The notes under the pieces are model-generated. The model was not told the origin of the DNA and ran no database searches. It was given only the letters and a program-made list of their open reading frames with translations. A DNA stretch of 64,000 nt from DATGZH01 sp035297265 (GTDB lineage Bacteria > Actinomycetota > Acidimicrobiia > Acidimicrobiales > RAAP-2). A program made the position numbers and the translations under genes. This document shows, in pieces, positions 33,098 through 41,584 of this stretch; positions within the stretch are counted from its first letter, which is position 1; each line of letters opens with the position of its first letter. The stretch is from contig DATGZH010000019.1 of the NCBI GenBank assembly GCA_035297265.1, forward strand, positions 1-64,000, read 5' to 3'.

Positions 33098-34680
33098 CGG
33101 GCCGCGGCGACGACCGTTTGTCGACCGTTGACCGACGTCACCCCGTCGACCAGCGGGGCCGGCGACATGTCCTCGGCGACCCCTCGGGCCGGACGGCGGA
33201 CGGTCCGCTCCGAGAGCCGGCCGAGGATCTTCGTCAGGAAGCCGTAGAGGAGCGCACCGTCGGGCCACTGCGTGACGATCCGCCCCGACGGGGTCTTGTA
33301 GTAGTTGTTGCTCTCCGTCCACGCCGTGCCTCGGAGCCGGCGCTGGATCCAACGGTTGTAGAGGTCGGAGGCTCCTCTGCGCACCTCGACGGACGTCACG
33401 CCCTCGCGCACCATGCGCCGGATGGCCCGGAGGGCGTAGTCGGCCTGCCATTCGAGGTGGTGGACGATCTCGCCCCCGTTGGTGTTGGGGCCGTAGAGCA
33501 TGAAGAAGTTCGGGAACCCCGGCACCGTGAGGCCGAGGAACGCGGCGGGCTCCCCGTCCCAGACCTCGTGGAGGGTCCGGCCGTCGCGGCCGACCACCTC
33601 CATGCTGGCGAGGAAGTTCGTCGGCTGGAACCCGGTGGCCATCACGAGGACGTCCACCGGTCGCTCCACTCCCTCGCTGTCGACCACGCCGGTGCTCGTG
33701 ACCCGGGTGACCGCCCGCGGCACGAGTTCGACGTTCTCACGGAGGAGTGCCGGGAAGTAGGCGCTCGTGATCACGGGGCGCTTACCGGGGAACGGGTAGT
33801 CCGGGGTCAGCGCCTCGACCAGGTCCGGGCGGTCCTTGAGCACGGCCCGGAGGTACTTGAGGTTCAGCTCGCGGAGCCGGGTGTTCGCCTTGGTCCCCGG
33901 GCGGTGGATGGCCCCGCGGAACTGGAGCTTCTCCAGGCGGGCGAACTGCTTCGTCCGCTCGATGCGCCGGGCGAACGGGCGGGTGAAGGCCGCCCGTTCC
34001 TCGGGCGTGTAGTCGCGGTCGCCCTTGGGGGTGACCCAGCCGGGCTCGCGCTGGAAGACGTAGAGGCGGCCCACCTCCGGGGCGATGGTCGGCACGACCT
34101 GGGCCGAGGTGGAGCCGGTGCCCACCACGGCCACCGTCTTGCCCGCGAGGTCGTGCTGGTGCTCCCACCGGGCCGTGTGGAACTTGGGCCCGGCGAAGTC
34201 CTCGAGGCCCGGCCAGTCGGGGTAGCGGGGCTCGTTCAGGAGTCCGAGGGCGGTGATGACGACGTGGGCCGTCAGCTCCTCGCCGCCGTCGAGCCGCACC
34301 GTGTAGTGATGGGCGAGGTCGTCCCAGACGGCCGAGCGCACCGCGGTCTTGAAGCGGAAGTGCGGGCGCAGCCCGAAGCGGTCCACCACGTCCTCGAGAT
34401 AGCGCTGGAGCTCCGGCTGACGGACGTGGGTCCGGCTCCAGTCGTAGTCCATGAAGGAGTACGAGTAGAGGTGGGAGGCCACGTCCACCTCGGCCCCCGG
34501 GTAGTGGTTGTCCCACCAGGTGCCGCCCGGGGCCTCCGACCGCTCGAAGATCGTGAACGTGTCGATGCCGGCCTGCTTGAGCTTGACTCCCGCCGCGATG
34601 CCGCCGAAGCCCCCACCCACCACGACGACTTGCGGCGTCCCGGCCGGCCCGAAGAGCTCGTGGTTGTACCGACGCCTCAT
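33043..34680 (-). CDS. flavin-dependent Baeyer-Villiger-type monooxygenase
   Basis: 545 residues. FAD Rossmann VVVVGGGFGGIAAGVKLKQA (GxGxxG 22-27); second NADPH Rossmann AVVGTGSTSAQVVP; between them the Baeyer-Villiger fingerprint FxGxxxHxxxW as FAGPKFHTARW (F162, G164, H168, W172). GGTWWDNHYPGAEVD is the family's start. It inserts oxygen into ketones (including terpenoid or steroid ketones), or acts as an N/S-oxygenase; substrate unknown. The C-terminal ~40 residues are basic and low-complexity and overlap the lyase gene. Tail-to-tail with the lyase. Confidence 0.9.
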   Translation of the reverse strand: MRRRYNHELFGPAGTPQVVVVGGGFGGIAAGVKLKQAGIDTFTIFERSEAPGGTWWDNHYPGAEVDVASHLYSYSFMDYDWSRTHVRQPELQRYLEDVVDRFGLRPHFRFKTAVRSAVWDDLAHHYTVRLDGGEELTAHVVITALGLLNEPRYPDWPGLEDFAGPKFHTARWEHQHDLAGKTVAVVGTGSTSAQVVPTIAPEVGRLYVFQREPGWVTPKGDRDYTPEERAAFTRPFARRIERTKQFARLEKLQFRGAIHRPGTKANTRLRELNLKYLRAVLKDRPDLVEALTPDYPFPGKRPVITSAYFPALLRENVELVPRAVTRVTSTGVVDSEGVERPVDVLVMATGFQPTNFLASMEVVGRDGRTLHEVWDGEPAAFLGLTVPGFPNFFMLYGPNTNGGEIVHHLEWQADYALRAIRRMVREGVTSVEVRRGASDLYNRWIQRRLRGTAWTESNNYYKTPSGRIVTQWPDGALLYGFLTKILGRLSERTVRRPARGVAEDMSPAPLVDGVTSVNGRQTVVAAARQDGVGMSSSQRNRRPAK

Positions 34681-34794
34681 CTGATCCCTCGACAGCCGTG
34701 CCCGAGCAGTGTCGCCACGCGGGGTGGCCGTGTCAACCCGGGCGAAACGGTCCTGGCGCTGGCCGGTATCGGGAGGATCGGGTGACCGTTCAGG

Positions 34795-35586
34795 TTACAA
34801 CGAGGCGCAGGAAAGGACGGTCGCGTTGGATCCGTACCAGATGTAACCGGAGACGTCGAACGCCCCCCAGGTGGTGAACCACTGCCCACCAGCCGAGTAG
34901 CAGGGGGCATAGGCGTTGACGACCAGGTAGTTGGTGTAGCCGGACGCCCCAGCCGAGGCAACGTACTGCCCGTTCTGCTGCTGGAGGTAGCTGGCAACCG
35001 ACATGGATTGCCCCGTCCCACAGGACACGCCTGCTTGGGCGACCATGAGCGGTCCCCAGTAGCTTCCCATCACCCAGGGTGACGCCACCCAGCTCCAGCA
35101 GCCGGGCCCGCCGCCCGTGGTGTCCCCACTCGGCGACGTCGCCATTGGCGAGGTGCTCACCTGGGTAATGGTGGACGTCCCAGGGGCGAGAACGAGAGCC
35201 GTCACGGTCGATGTCGACGTGTCCAAGATGTCGATCACCGTCTGGGAGCCCTCGATCACCGAGAGATCGACGGTGAACGACCCGTCGTTGTCCTGGGCGT
35301 TGAACACCTGGTCGGTCGAGGGCAGTGCCGATCCCGAACTGGTTCGGTGCAGCTTCGTACCCCCCGCCCCCTTCACGTGAAGGCCGCCGAGGACCGTGAC
35401 CTTGCCGGCTCCGCGGTACTGCTCGATCGCCGCGAGCGCAAGCTTGCGTGCCGAACCCGCCGACGAAGCAGAGGCTGCCGTCGTCCCGAAGGCAGTGGTG
35501 GCGACCACCACTGCGACCGTCAACAGGGCGACCGAACCAACTCGGTGGAAGCCTCGTCTCGTCGTGGCCTTGAGAACCAGTCGCAT
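34795..35586 (-). CDS. secreted protein, unrecognised
   Basis: 263 residues from the ATG at 35586, preceded by GGAGGGG; the longer frame to 35757 lacks a ribosome site. Signal peptide: RRGFHRVGSVALLTVAVVVA, cleavage after SASA. The mature part starts as an LppX/sigma-linked-like segment (LALAAIEQYRGAGKVTVLGG, FNAQDNDGSFTVDLSVIEG) and ends Ser/Gly/Trp-rich with four cysteines (GPGCWSWVA, VSCGTGQ, YAPCYSAGG, LSCASL). Extracellular, unknown role. It lies 288 bp downstream of the sigma/anti-sigma pair on the same strand. Confidence 0.7.
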   Translation of the reverse strand: MRLVLKATTRRGFHRVGSVALLTVAVVVATTAFGTTAASASSAGSARKLALAAIEQYRGAGKVTVLGGLHVKGAGGTKLHRTSSGSALPSTDQVFNAQDNDGSFTVDLSVIEGSQTVIDILDTSTSTVTALVLAPGTSTITQVSTSPMATSPSGDTTGGGPGCWSWVASPWVMGSYWGPLMVAQAGVSCGTGQSMSVASYLQQQNGQYVASAGASGYTNYLVVNAYAPCYSAGGQWFTTWGAFDVSGYIWYGSNATVLSCASL

Positions 35587-35874
35587 CTCGACCCCTCCGC
35601 CATCAGGCATCACCGACATCAGGCAGCGCAGGCCAGCTCGACCACGGAGTCCGCGGGCTACTCGGGAAGGCCGAATCACGCCGAGTTGGGGAGCTCGGCA
35701 CAACGCGGGCCTTCGTGGCGGGGCTGGGGATGCGTCGCCCTTGTTGTTGACCGCCATGGTGTCCCATGGCTCCCGACTTGTCCATCGGGACTGCTCGGCA
35801 AGACCAGGGCCCGACCGGTTCGGGGGCCATGGGTCGGGGCCAACTGGGGTCTTCGTTGAGCCGCCGAACTGGCT

Positions 35875-37422
35875 CTAACCGGAGGGGGCCGGTGTCGCGA
35901 CCGCCGCCGCCGCATAGCCCTCGCTGGTCAGGCCCACGGCCCAGCAGTTGCTAGCCCCCTGCAAGCAGGTGAAGACGCCCGAGGCACTCCCCGTGGTGAA
36001 CCCCCCCTGAGCGCCATGGTCGATGACGTTGAGGGCGGCGTTGGTCACCAGGCCCGGACCCGGGCAGGAGGTGGTGCAGGGCACGCTGATGACGACGTTG
36101 ACCCCGGGGACGCTCTGTACCAGCGGGAGGACCTGCCAACTGCCTGGTCCGGTCAAGGACAGGCCGCTCAGCGACCCGTCGGCGTTCTGACCGAGGGCGG
36201 CACACGGAGAACCCACGGAGCAAAGCACCGCCGACACCCCGACGATGGGGCTCGGCACCGTCGTGAGGTTCCACGTCGCGCCGCCGTCAGCGGTGTCGAG
36301 GAGCACCGGCGAACCACCTGCCGAGCCGGCGGCCGCACATTGGGAGTCCGAGGTGCAGCCGATCGATGCCACGTTGCTGATGCCGGCCGGCAGGGGGACC
36401 GTCGTCCAGGTGGCGCCGCCGTTGGTGGTCGAAAGCACCGATGGAGAGCCGCCGATCGAGCCGGCCGCGAAGCAGACGTTGGCATCCGGGCAGGTCACGG
36501 CCGAGAGTGCCTCCGCCCCAGTCGGTGCCGGTTGGCTTGCCCAGCTCTTGCCGCCGTCGTGCGAGGCGATGATCCCTGCCGCCCCCCCGGCCCGGCCAAC
36601 CGCCCAGCATTGGGCGCCGTCGACACACGTGGTTGCCGCCAGAGACGACAGCCCGGTCGGAGCGGCCCGCTCCCTCCACCGCTTTCCTCCGTCGTTCGAG
36701 GTGGCGGTCACAGGACCGTTGGGCCCAGCGGCCACCGCTACGCAGGCGGTCGGGGTCTCACAGGTGAAGCTCGTCACGCCGGCGGGCGGCGCCAGCTGCG
36801 ACCGGGCGGCAACCAGTTTCACCCTGTGGCCGGTCACCACCATCTGCACCTCGGCCGCCTGGGCCGTGCCCGGTGGCCCGGCCGGTCCACCGGAGAGGAC
36901 CAGCGTGGCAGCACCGGCGACGAGCACGACGGCGGCGGCCGCCGCCAGCACCCGGGAAGGCCGAGGGTGGCGGGTCCCCTGGCGATCCCGGGTCCTGACG
37001 CGCGGCCGGTGGAGCGCCCGGGTGGGGACCGGGGAGGACGACCGCTCGGAGACCGAGTCGTCCGCGGGCCATGCATCGGGCGCGAGGGAGAGAAGGGCTT
37101 CGACGACACCGGCGACCTCGCCGCTGTGCTCGTCGAGGAGGGACGGGGCGAGCGGCCACTCGCCGGTGCGCATCCGGCTGTCGATCAGCTCGTCGAGCGC
37201 GGTGACCACCAGCGTCGTGGTCGGCACATTCGTGTCGCCATCGTCGGGCCACTCCGCCGGCGAGAGGAACAGGAGTCCGTCGACCACGCCGGCGACCTCG
37301 TCGACCCCGTGCACCGGCTCCGGGACGAGCGGCCACCAGCCCGATCGCAGGCGGGCGTCGAGCAGCTCGTCGAAGCGGGCCTCGGCGGCGTCGGCGCCGC
37401 GGAGCTCGTCGTCCCGGCTCAC
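35875..37422 (-). CDS. anti-sigma-like membrane protein with beta-propeller exterior
   Basis: 515 residues. Its ATG overlaps the sigma factor's end (ATGA-type overlap, 37419-37422). The N-terminus holds two copies of a ~46-residue module: RFDELLDARLRSGWWPLVPE to SPAEWPDDG (14-62) and LDELIDSRMRTGEWPLAPSL to PDAWPADD (75-122). One transmembrane helix is at 157-178 (VLAAAAAVVLVAGAATLVLS). The exterior (195-515) is a BNR/YCF48-like propeller with repeated TSNDGGKRW, SHDGGKSW, TTNGGATW and TADGGATW signatures and paired cysteines. The inside module probably binds the sigma factor; no ZAS zinc motif is seen. Signal unknown. Confidence 0.82.
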   Translation of the reverse strand: MSRDDELRGADAAEARFDELLDARLRSGWWPLVPEPVHGVDEVAGVVDGLLFLSPAEWPDDGDTNVPTTTLVVTALDELIDSRMRTGEWPLAPSLLDEHSGEVAGVVEALLSLAPDAWPADDSVSERSSSPVPTRALHRPRVRTRDRQGTRHPRPSRVLAAAAAVVLVAGAATLVLSGGPAGPPGTAQAAEVQMVVTGHRVKLVAARSQLAPPAGVTSFTCETPTACVAVAAGPNGPVTATSNDGGKRWRERAAPTGLSSLAATTCVDGAQCWAVGRAGGAAGIIASHDGGKSWASQPAPTGAEALSAVTCPDANVCFAAGSIGGSPSVLSTTNGGATWTTVPLPAGISNVASIGCTSDSQCAAAGSAGGSPVLLDTADGGATWNLTTVPSPIVGVSAVLCSVGSPCAALGQNADGSLSGLSLTGPGSWQVLPLVQSVPGVNVVISVPCTTSCPGPGLVTNAALNVIDHGAQGGFTTGSASGVFTCLQGASNCWAVGLTSEGYAAAAVATPAPSG

Positions 37423-38000
37423 GACCGTCCCCTCGGCGTCGGGGATGCCGCCGCCGCACTCAAGAACTCGTCGCGGAGTCGCAGGAGGGCGCGGTGCTGG
37501 AGCTGTCGCACGGCGTCGGCGTTGCGCCCGAGGCGCGCCGCCACCTCCGCGGCCGGCAGTCCCTCGAGGACCCGCAGGCGGAGCACGATGCGCTGCTCCT
37601 CGGGCAGCCGACGGAGCGCGGCAACGAGCACGGCCCGGTCGGACTCGGCCACCGCGATCAGCTCGGGGTCGGGGCCTGAACCTGGGGCGTCGGGGACCCC
37701 GGTCTCGACCGTCACGTACTGCCGGTGGCGCCAGCGGTCCCGCAGGATGTTGCGGGCCGCCTGGGCGAGGTAGGCCCGGCTGCGCTCGTCGTCCTGGCGG
37801 TCGCCCAGGTGCGGGAGGGCCCGGGCGAAGACCTCCTGGGTCAGCTCCTCGGACTCCCAGGTCTGGCGGACGCTGCTCGAGATGATGCGGAACACGAACG
37901 ACCAGTTCCGCCGGACGGTCTCGTCGGCGGAGCTCCGTTCGGCGGGGTCAGGAGCACCCTCCCGCCGGCTGAGGGGCGGCGTCATCAGCCCAGCTGCCAT
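37419..38000 (-). CDS. ECF-type RNA polymerase sigma factor
   Basis: 193 residues. Region 2: NWSFVFRIISSSVRQTWESE, LTQEVFARALPHL, then ARNILRDRWRHRQYV; region 4: LRRLPEEQRIVLRLRVLEGL, PAAEVAARLGRNADAVRQLQ, HRALLRLRDEFL. Region 3 is absent, as in ECF sigma factors. The gene overlaps the membrane-anchored anti-sigma-like gene by 4 bp, the classical arrangement. No autoregulatory promoter could be recognised with confidence upstream. It and the next operon (38241) are divergent. Confidence 0.9.
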   Translation of the reverse strand: MAAGLMTPPLSRREGAPDPAERSSADETVRRNWSFVFRIISSSVRQTWESEELTQEVFARALPHLGDRQDDERSRAYLAQAARNILRDRWRHRQYVTVETGVPDAPGSGPDPELIAVAESDRAVLVAALRRLPEEQRIVLRLRVLEGLPAAEVAARLGRNADAVRQLQHRALLRLRDEFLSAAAASPTPRGRS

Positions 38001-38240
38001 GGCCAGACGTCAATCACTCGCCATACCGTTCCATGTTTGTCCCGCCTGTGCGCCCCAATCAGGAGGTCCAGACGAACCCCCCGCCGGAATGTGACACGAG
38101 AAGGGCCTTTTTCGCCTCCGGGCCGTCACGTTTTTCGGTGCCGTTCGTATGGACGTAGTGAGGGGTGCCCGAGGCCTGGCAGTCGGGGCTTCGCGGGGTC
38201 GCTCAGACGGAGCTTGTGCCGCGGTTTCTGAGGGGGACAT

Positions 38241-39593
38241 GTGGCGGGCATGAGGAAGGGCGTGCGGGTAGGAAACCCCGTCGGGCACTGGCCTGTCCCC
38301 GCTACTCGCCCGGTCGAAGAGGGCCTCCGTTGCCACGACGTCGCCCTGGCCCTGGCCGGACTCGTCCGCCCCGGGGCGCCGTTCGGGCAGATGGCGTGGA
38401 CCTGGCGTATCGGCCGGGCCGCGGCCCTCGCCACCGCGGTCCGGGGCGAGGGCCTGGTGCGCGATGTCCACCTCATGACCGACCTCGTCTGGGCGGACGA
38501 CGAGCGCCACGTGCTGCAGGCCCTCGAGCTTCTGGTCTGCGCCGGCTACGCCGCCCAAGTGCAGCTCGACGGGGACCGGGTGCTGTCCTTCGTCGAAGCC
38601 GTCCCGCGCCACGAGGTGCTCTACGACACCCTCGGGCAGCTGTGGGAGGGAGGCGGGCCGAGCGACATCGAACGCGGCGTCGTCACGCTGCTCGACGGTC
38701 TCGCCTCGATGCCCGCACCGATGACGCACCTGCCCGACGCGTTCGACACCGCGCCGGTGACGGCGGCGGCCCTCGACGTCGCCAAGGCCGCCGGACTGGT
38801 GAAGACCGTGACCACCATCGACGGCGACGTCCTCTACTCGCCTCTCCTCGCCTTCGAACACGCCGAGGCGACGGCCGACGTGCTGTCCACCCACGGGCCG
38901 GGCGAGCTGCGCGAGGAGCTGGCCACGCTGCGCCGCCATCAGGGTCTCCCGGTCAGCCGTTCGGCCTTCCCGGCGTTGAGTGACGCGGTGGCCCGGGGAC
39001 TCGTGGCCGCGCCGTCGCTCGAAGGCCCGTCCCACGTCCTCCAGCCGTTCGCCTGCCTGCCGATGGCCGCCGACCCTTCACTCACCACGCTCCGCAAGTC
39101 GGTGCTCGACAAGGCGATGGCCCTCCTCGTCTGCATCCGGGGAGCGCAGCGTTTCGGCGGGACGGCCGCCCTGCGGAGCCCGCGGGCCGTCCTGCACTCG
39201 CTCCTCGCCGGGGCGACCGTTGCGCCCTCGGGCGTCACCGGGGTCGGCGGCGACGCGACACTCGTGCGCAACCGCCTCCTCAGCGTGACGATCGAGGGCG
39301 GCCGGACGGTGCCCCGGTTGATCCCGACCGACGACAACATCGCCGCGGTGCGCCTCGCCTCGGACCTCCTCCGCCGGGAGGAGCCGCTCCAGTACCGGGA
39401 GAGCGACGCCGAGGAGGCGGCGGCGGTGCTGACCCGTCCGGGCACCTACCTGACGCCACTCGCCACCGTGCAGCGGTGCACCGACGGCTCGACGATCAGC
39501 GACGGTCAGCTGGAGAAGGTGATGGCCGTCCTCATGGGCCGCAGCCAGCTCGAGCGGGCGCTCGCCGACGTCATGGGTCGGGCGCCGCTGTGA
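38241..39593 (+). CDS. 450-residue cytosolic protein, unrecognised
   Basis: Start GTG 38241 follows GAGGGGG; ATG 38250 is an alternative. No signal peptide or membrane segment. Alanine/leucine-rich helical protein; landmarks are APFGQMAWTWRIGRAAALAT, VRDVHLMTDLVWADDERHVL, LRKSVLDKAMALLVCIRGAQ, RLIPTDDNIAAVRLASDLLR and a C-terminal QLEKVMAVLMGRSQLERALA. No catalytic motif is recognised. Divergent from the ECF sigma gene with 240 bp between, so it may belong to that regulon. Function unknown. Confidence 0.7.
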   Translation: MAGMRKGVRVGNPVGHWPVPATRPVEEGLRCHDVALALAGLVRPGAPFGQMAWTWRIGRAAALATAVRGEGLVRDVHLMTDLVWADDERHVLQALELLVCAGYAAQVQLDGDRVLSFVEAVPRHEVLYDTLGQLWEGGGPSDIERGVVTLLDGLASMPAPMTHLPDAFDTAPVTAAALDVAKAAGLVKTVTTIDGDVLYSPLLAFEHAEATADVLSTHGPGELREELATLRRHQGLPVSRSAFPALSDAVARGLVAAPSLEGPSHVLQPFACLPMAADPSLTTLRKSVLDKAMALLVCIRGAQRFGGTAALRSPRAVLHSLLAGATVAPSGVTGVGGDATLVRNRLLSVTIEGGRTVPRLIPTDDNIAAVRLASDLLRREEPLQYRESDAEEAAAVLTRPGTYLTPLATVQRCTDGSTISDGQLEKVMAVLMGRSQLERALADVMGRAPL

Positions 39594-39614
39594 GGAGCTG
39601 AGCGGGGCAGGGCG

Positions 39615-40115
39615 TCAGCCGACGACGCCGGGGGGCAGCCCCAGCTTGGCGTGGTCCCAGCTCACGACCCGGTCCACCTTGAGCCGCAGCACGACCCGCT
39701 TGTAGAGCATGGTCTCGACCACCGGGCGGAGCTCGTCGGTGTAGGGCCCGACGTAGCGGTCGCACACGCTCATGCCGAGCGTCCACATCTCGTCGTGGTC
39801 CTCGACGAACTCGGCCCGTCCCACGAGCTCGACCCCTCGGAGCTCCTCGTAGGCGTCGCCCGCCTCGAAGAGGCAGGTCATGGTGGGATTGCGCCGGAGA
39901 TTCTGGGCCTTCTGTGACTTGGCCTTCGTCTCGATTGCCACGTCACCGTCCAAGAACCCGTACCACATGGCCACGGCGTGGATGGAGCCGTCGTGGTTGA
40001 GCGTGCACATGGTCATCGTGCGGCACTCGTGGATGAAGGCTTCGACCTCTTCGGGCGTCATCTTGATGACGTCGCGCTGCTTGACCCCGTGTCCCATCGC
40101 TGGGTTGGCGGCCAT
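39615..40115 (-). CDS. pyridoxamine-phosphate-oxidase-fold (FMN/F420) protein
   Basis: 166 residues from ATG 40115 after AGGAGG. Split-barrel pattern: MTPEEVEAFIHECRTMTMCT, LNHDGSIHAVAMWYGFLDGD, VAIETKAKSQKAQNLRRNP, TCLFEAGDAYEELRGVELVG and RAEFVEDHDEMW. In actinobacteria such proteins reduce small molecules with F420 or bind FMN/haem. The SQKAQNLRRNP loop, cofactor-phosphate contact in FDOR-type enzymes, supports a flavin or F420 cofactor. Single gene. Confidence 0.85.
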   Translation of the reverse strand: MAANPAMGHGVKQRDVIKMTPEEVEAFIHECRTMTMCTLNHDGSIHAVAMWYGFLDGDVAIETKAKSQKAQNLRRNPTMTCLFEAGDAYEELRGVELVGRAEFVEDHDEMWTLGMSVCDRYVGPYTDELRPVVETMLYKRVVLRLKVDRVVSWDHAKLGLPPGVVG

Positions 40116-40327
40116 CGGTCACCTCCTCGGGCTCGTGCTCGGCCGGCGCGCCGGAGCGTACGCCGCCGCCCCGTCGCTCCGCACGCCTGGGTCCCCGGCC
40201 AGGCAAAGAAGAGTTCACTCCGAGATCACCTCGGTGTTGGTAGCGATTCACCAGGCGTTCACCTCGGCTCCCTACCCTGACCCGCGGTGGCCTGGTTCCT
40301 GTCGGCGCCTTGGTGCGGAGGTACCCG

Positions 40328-41065
40328 ATGAGCACGACCCTCCTCGACTCCCGTGACCCGAGCGGCGCGTCGCCCCGCGACAACCGACCGCTCGTCCTCG
40401 TCGTCGACGACGAGGAGTCCTACCGTCAGGCGCTCGCCTCCGGTCTCTCCCGGGAGGGGTTCGCCGTCGAGCTCGCCGCCGACGGGCACGAGGCGCTGCA
40501 GCTGTTCCACCGGCTGCACCCTGATCTCGTCCTCCTCGACGTGATGCTGCCGGACCAGTCCGGCGTCGAGCTCTGCCAGCGCATGCGGGCCATGGCTCCC
40601 GTCCCCATCATCATGGTGACGGCCCGCGACTCCGAGGTCGACGTGGTCCTCGGTCTCGAGCTCGGTGCCTCCGACTACGTGGCCAAGCCCTTCCGCTTGC
40701 GCGAGCTCGTCGCCCGCATGCGGGCGGTCCTGCGGCGCGGCTCGTCCACCCCGACGACCCGTGAGGAGGTCCTCGTCTCCGGACCGGTCCGCCTCGACAC
40801 GGGCCGGCGAGAGGTGACCGTGCACGGCACCGGGGTCGACCTCTCGAGGAAGGAGTTCGACCTCCTGTCCCTCCTCATGTCGCACTCCGGCCAGGTCGTG
40901 ACCCGTGACTGGTGCATCGACCGCCTGTGGTGGGACCAGGACCTCTCGGACACCCGGACGCTCGACACCCACGTGAAGCGTCTGCGCCGCAAGATCGAAC
41001 CCGATCCGGCCCATCCCCGGCACCTCCTCACGGTGCGCGGCGTCGGGTTCCGCTTCGAGCCCTGA
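40328..41065 (+). CDS. OmpR-family response regulator, no adjacent kinase
   Basis: 245 residues from ATG 40328, preceded by GGAGG; an upstream ATG-like start at 40310 is less likely. Receiver: acidic pair D27/D28 (VLVVDDEESY), phospho-acceptor D71 (LVLLDVMLPDQSG), T98 (IIMVTARDS), K120 (DYVAKPFRLRELVARM). DNA-binding winged helix at the end: EVTVHGTGVDLSRKEFDLLS, VVTRDWCIDRLWWDQDLSDT, LDTHVKRLRRKIE, and VRGVGFRFEP. Resembles RegX3/MprA-type regulators. No histidine kinase lies near; its partner is elsewhere or it is orphan. Confidence 0.93.
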   Translation: MSTTLLDSRDPSGASPRDNRPLVLVVDDEESYRQALASGLSREGFAVELAADGHEALQLFHRLHPDLVLLDVMLPDQSGVELCQRMRAMAPVPIIMVTARDSEVDVVLGLELGASDYVAKPFRLRELVARMRAVLRRGSSTPTTREEVLVSGPVRLDTGRREVTVHGTGVDLSRKEFDLLSLLMSHSGQVVTRDWCIDRLWWDQDLSDTRTLDTHVKRLRRKIEPDPAHPRHLLTVRGVGFRFEP

Positions 41066-41108
41066 GCGCCCCGGGGCGGCCGCCCGGAATGGCAGTACGC
41101 TCTCCGCC

Positions 41109-41570
41109 ATGCTGAAAAAGGGTGATCTCGTGCCGGACTTCGAGCTCCCCGACGAGGACGGGACGCCGCGGAAGCTGAGCGACCTCCTCGCCAACGGTCC
41201 GGCGGTGCTGTTCTTCTACCCGGCGGCCATGACCTACGGCTGCACCAAGGAGAGCTGCCACTTCCGGGACCTGAAGGCCGAGTTCGAGGAGATCGGGGCG
41301 CAGCGGGTGGGCATCAGCGCCGACAAGGTCGAGAAGCAGAAGCAGTTCTCCGAGAAGGAGTCCTTCGACTTCCCGCTCCTCTCCGACGCCGACGGCACGG
41401 TGGCCAGCGAGATGGGCGTGCGGCGCTCGCTCGTGAAGGTGAACAAGCGGGCCACCTTCGTGATCGACACGGACCGCCACATCATCGAGGTCATCCACAG
41501 CGAGGTGTCGATGCGCGGCCACGCGGACCGGGCCCTCGAGGTCCTGCGCCGGCGGCGGGCCGCCGCCTGA
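41109..41570 (+). CDS. peroxiredoxin, BCP/PrxQ type
   Basis: 153 residues. AhpC/TSA fold with the active site FFYPAAMTYGCTKESC: Pro38, Thr42, peroxidatic Cys45 and, five residues on, resolving Cys50, the BCP/PrxQ arrangement. It starts LKKGDLVPDFELPDEDGTPR and ends with NKRATFVIDTDRHIIEVIHS. It reduces H2O2 and organic hydroperoxides in the cytosol with thioredoxin or mycoredoxin. The gene begins 43 bp after the response regulator and precedes an FMN-barrel protein by 14 bp, so an oxidative-stress operon is plausible. Confidence 0.93.
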   Translation: MLKKGDLVPDFELPDEDGTPRKLSDLLANGPAVLFFYPAAMTYGCTKESCHFRDLKAEFEEIGAQRVGISADKVEKQKQFSEKESFDFPLLSDADGTVASEMGVRRSLVKVNKRATFVIDTDRHIIEVIHSEVSMRGHADRALEVLRRRRAAA

Positions 41571-41584
41571 CCCCGCCGGCCGCC

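Noticed and set aside
31016..33451. Very long minus-strand open frame (811 codons) over SDR, lyase and monooxygenase
   Set aside because: It is antisense to well-recognised genes; long antisense frames are normal in very GC-rich DNA with few stop codons.
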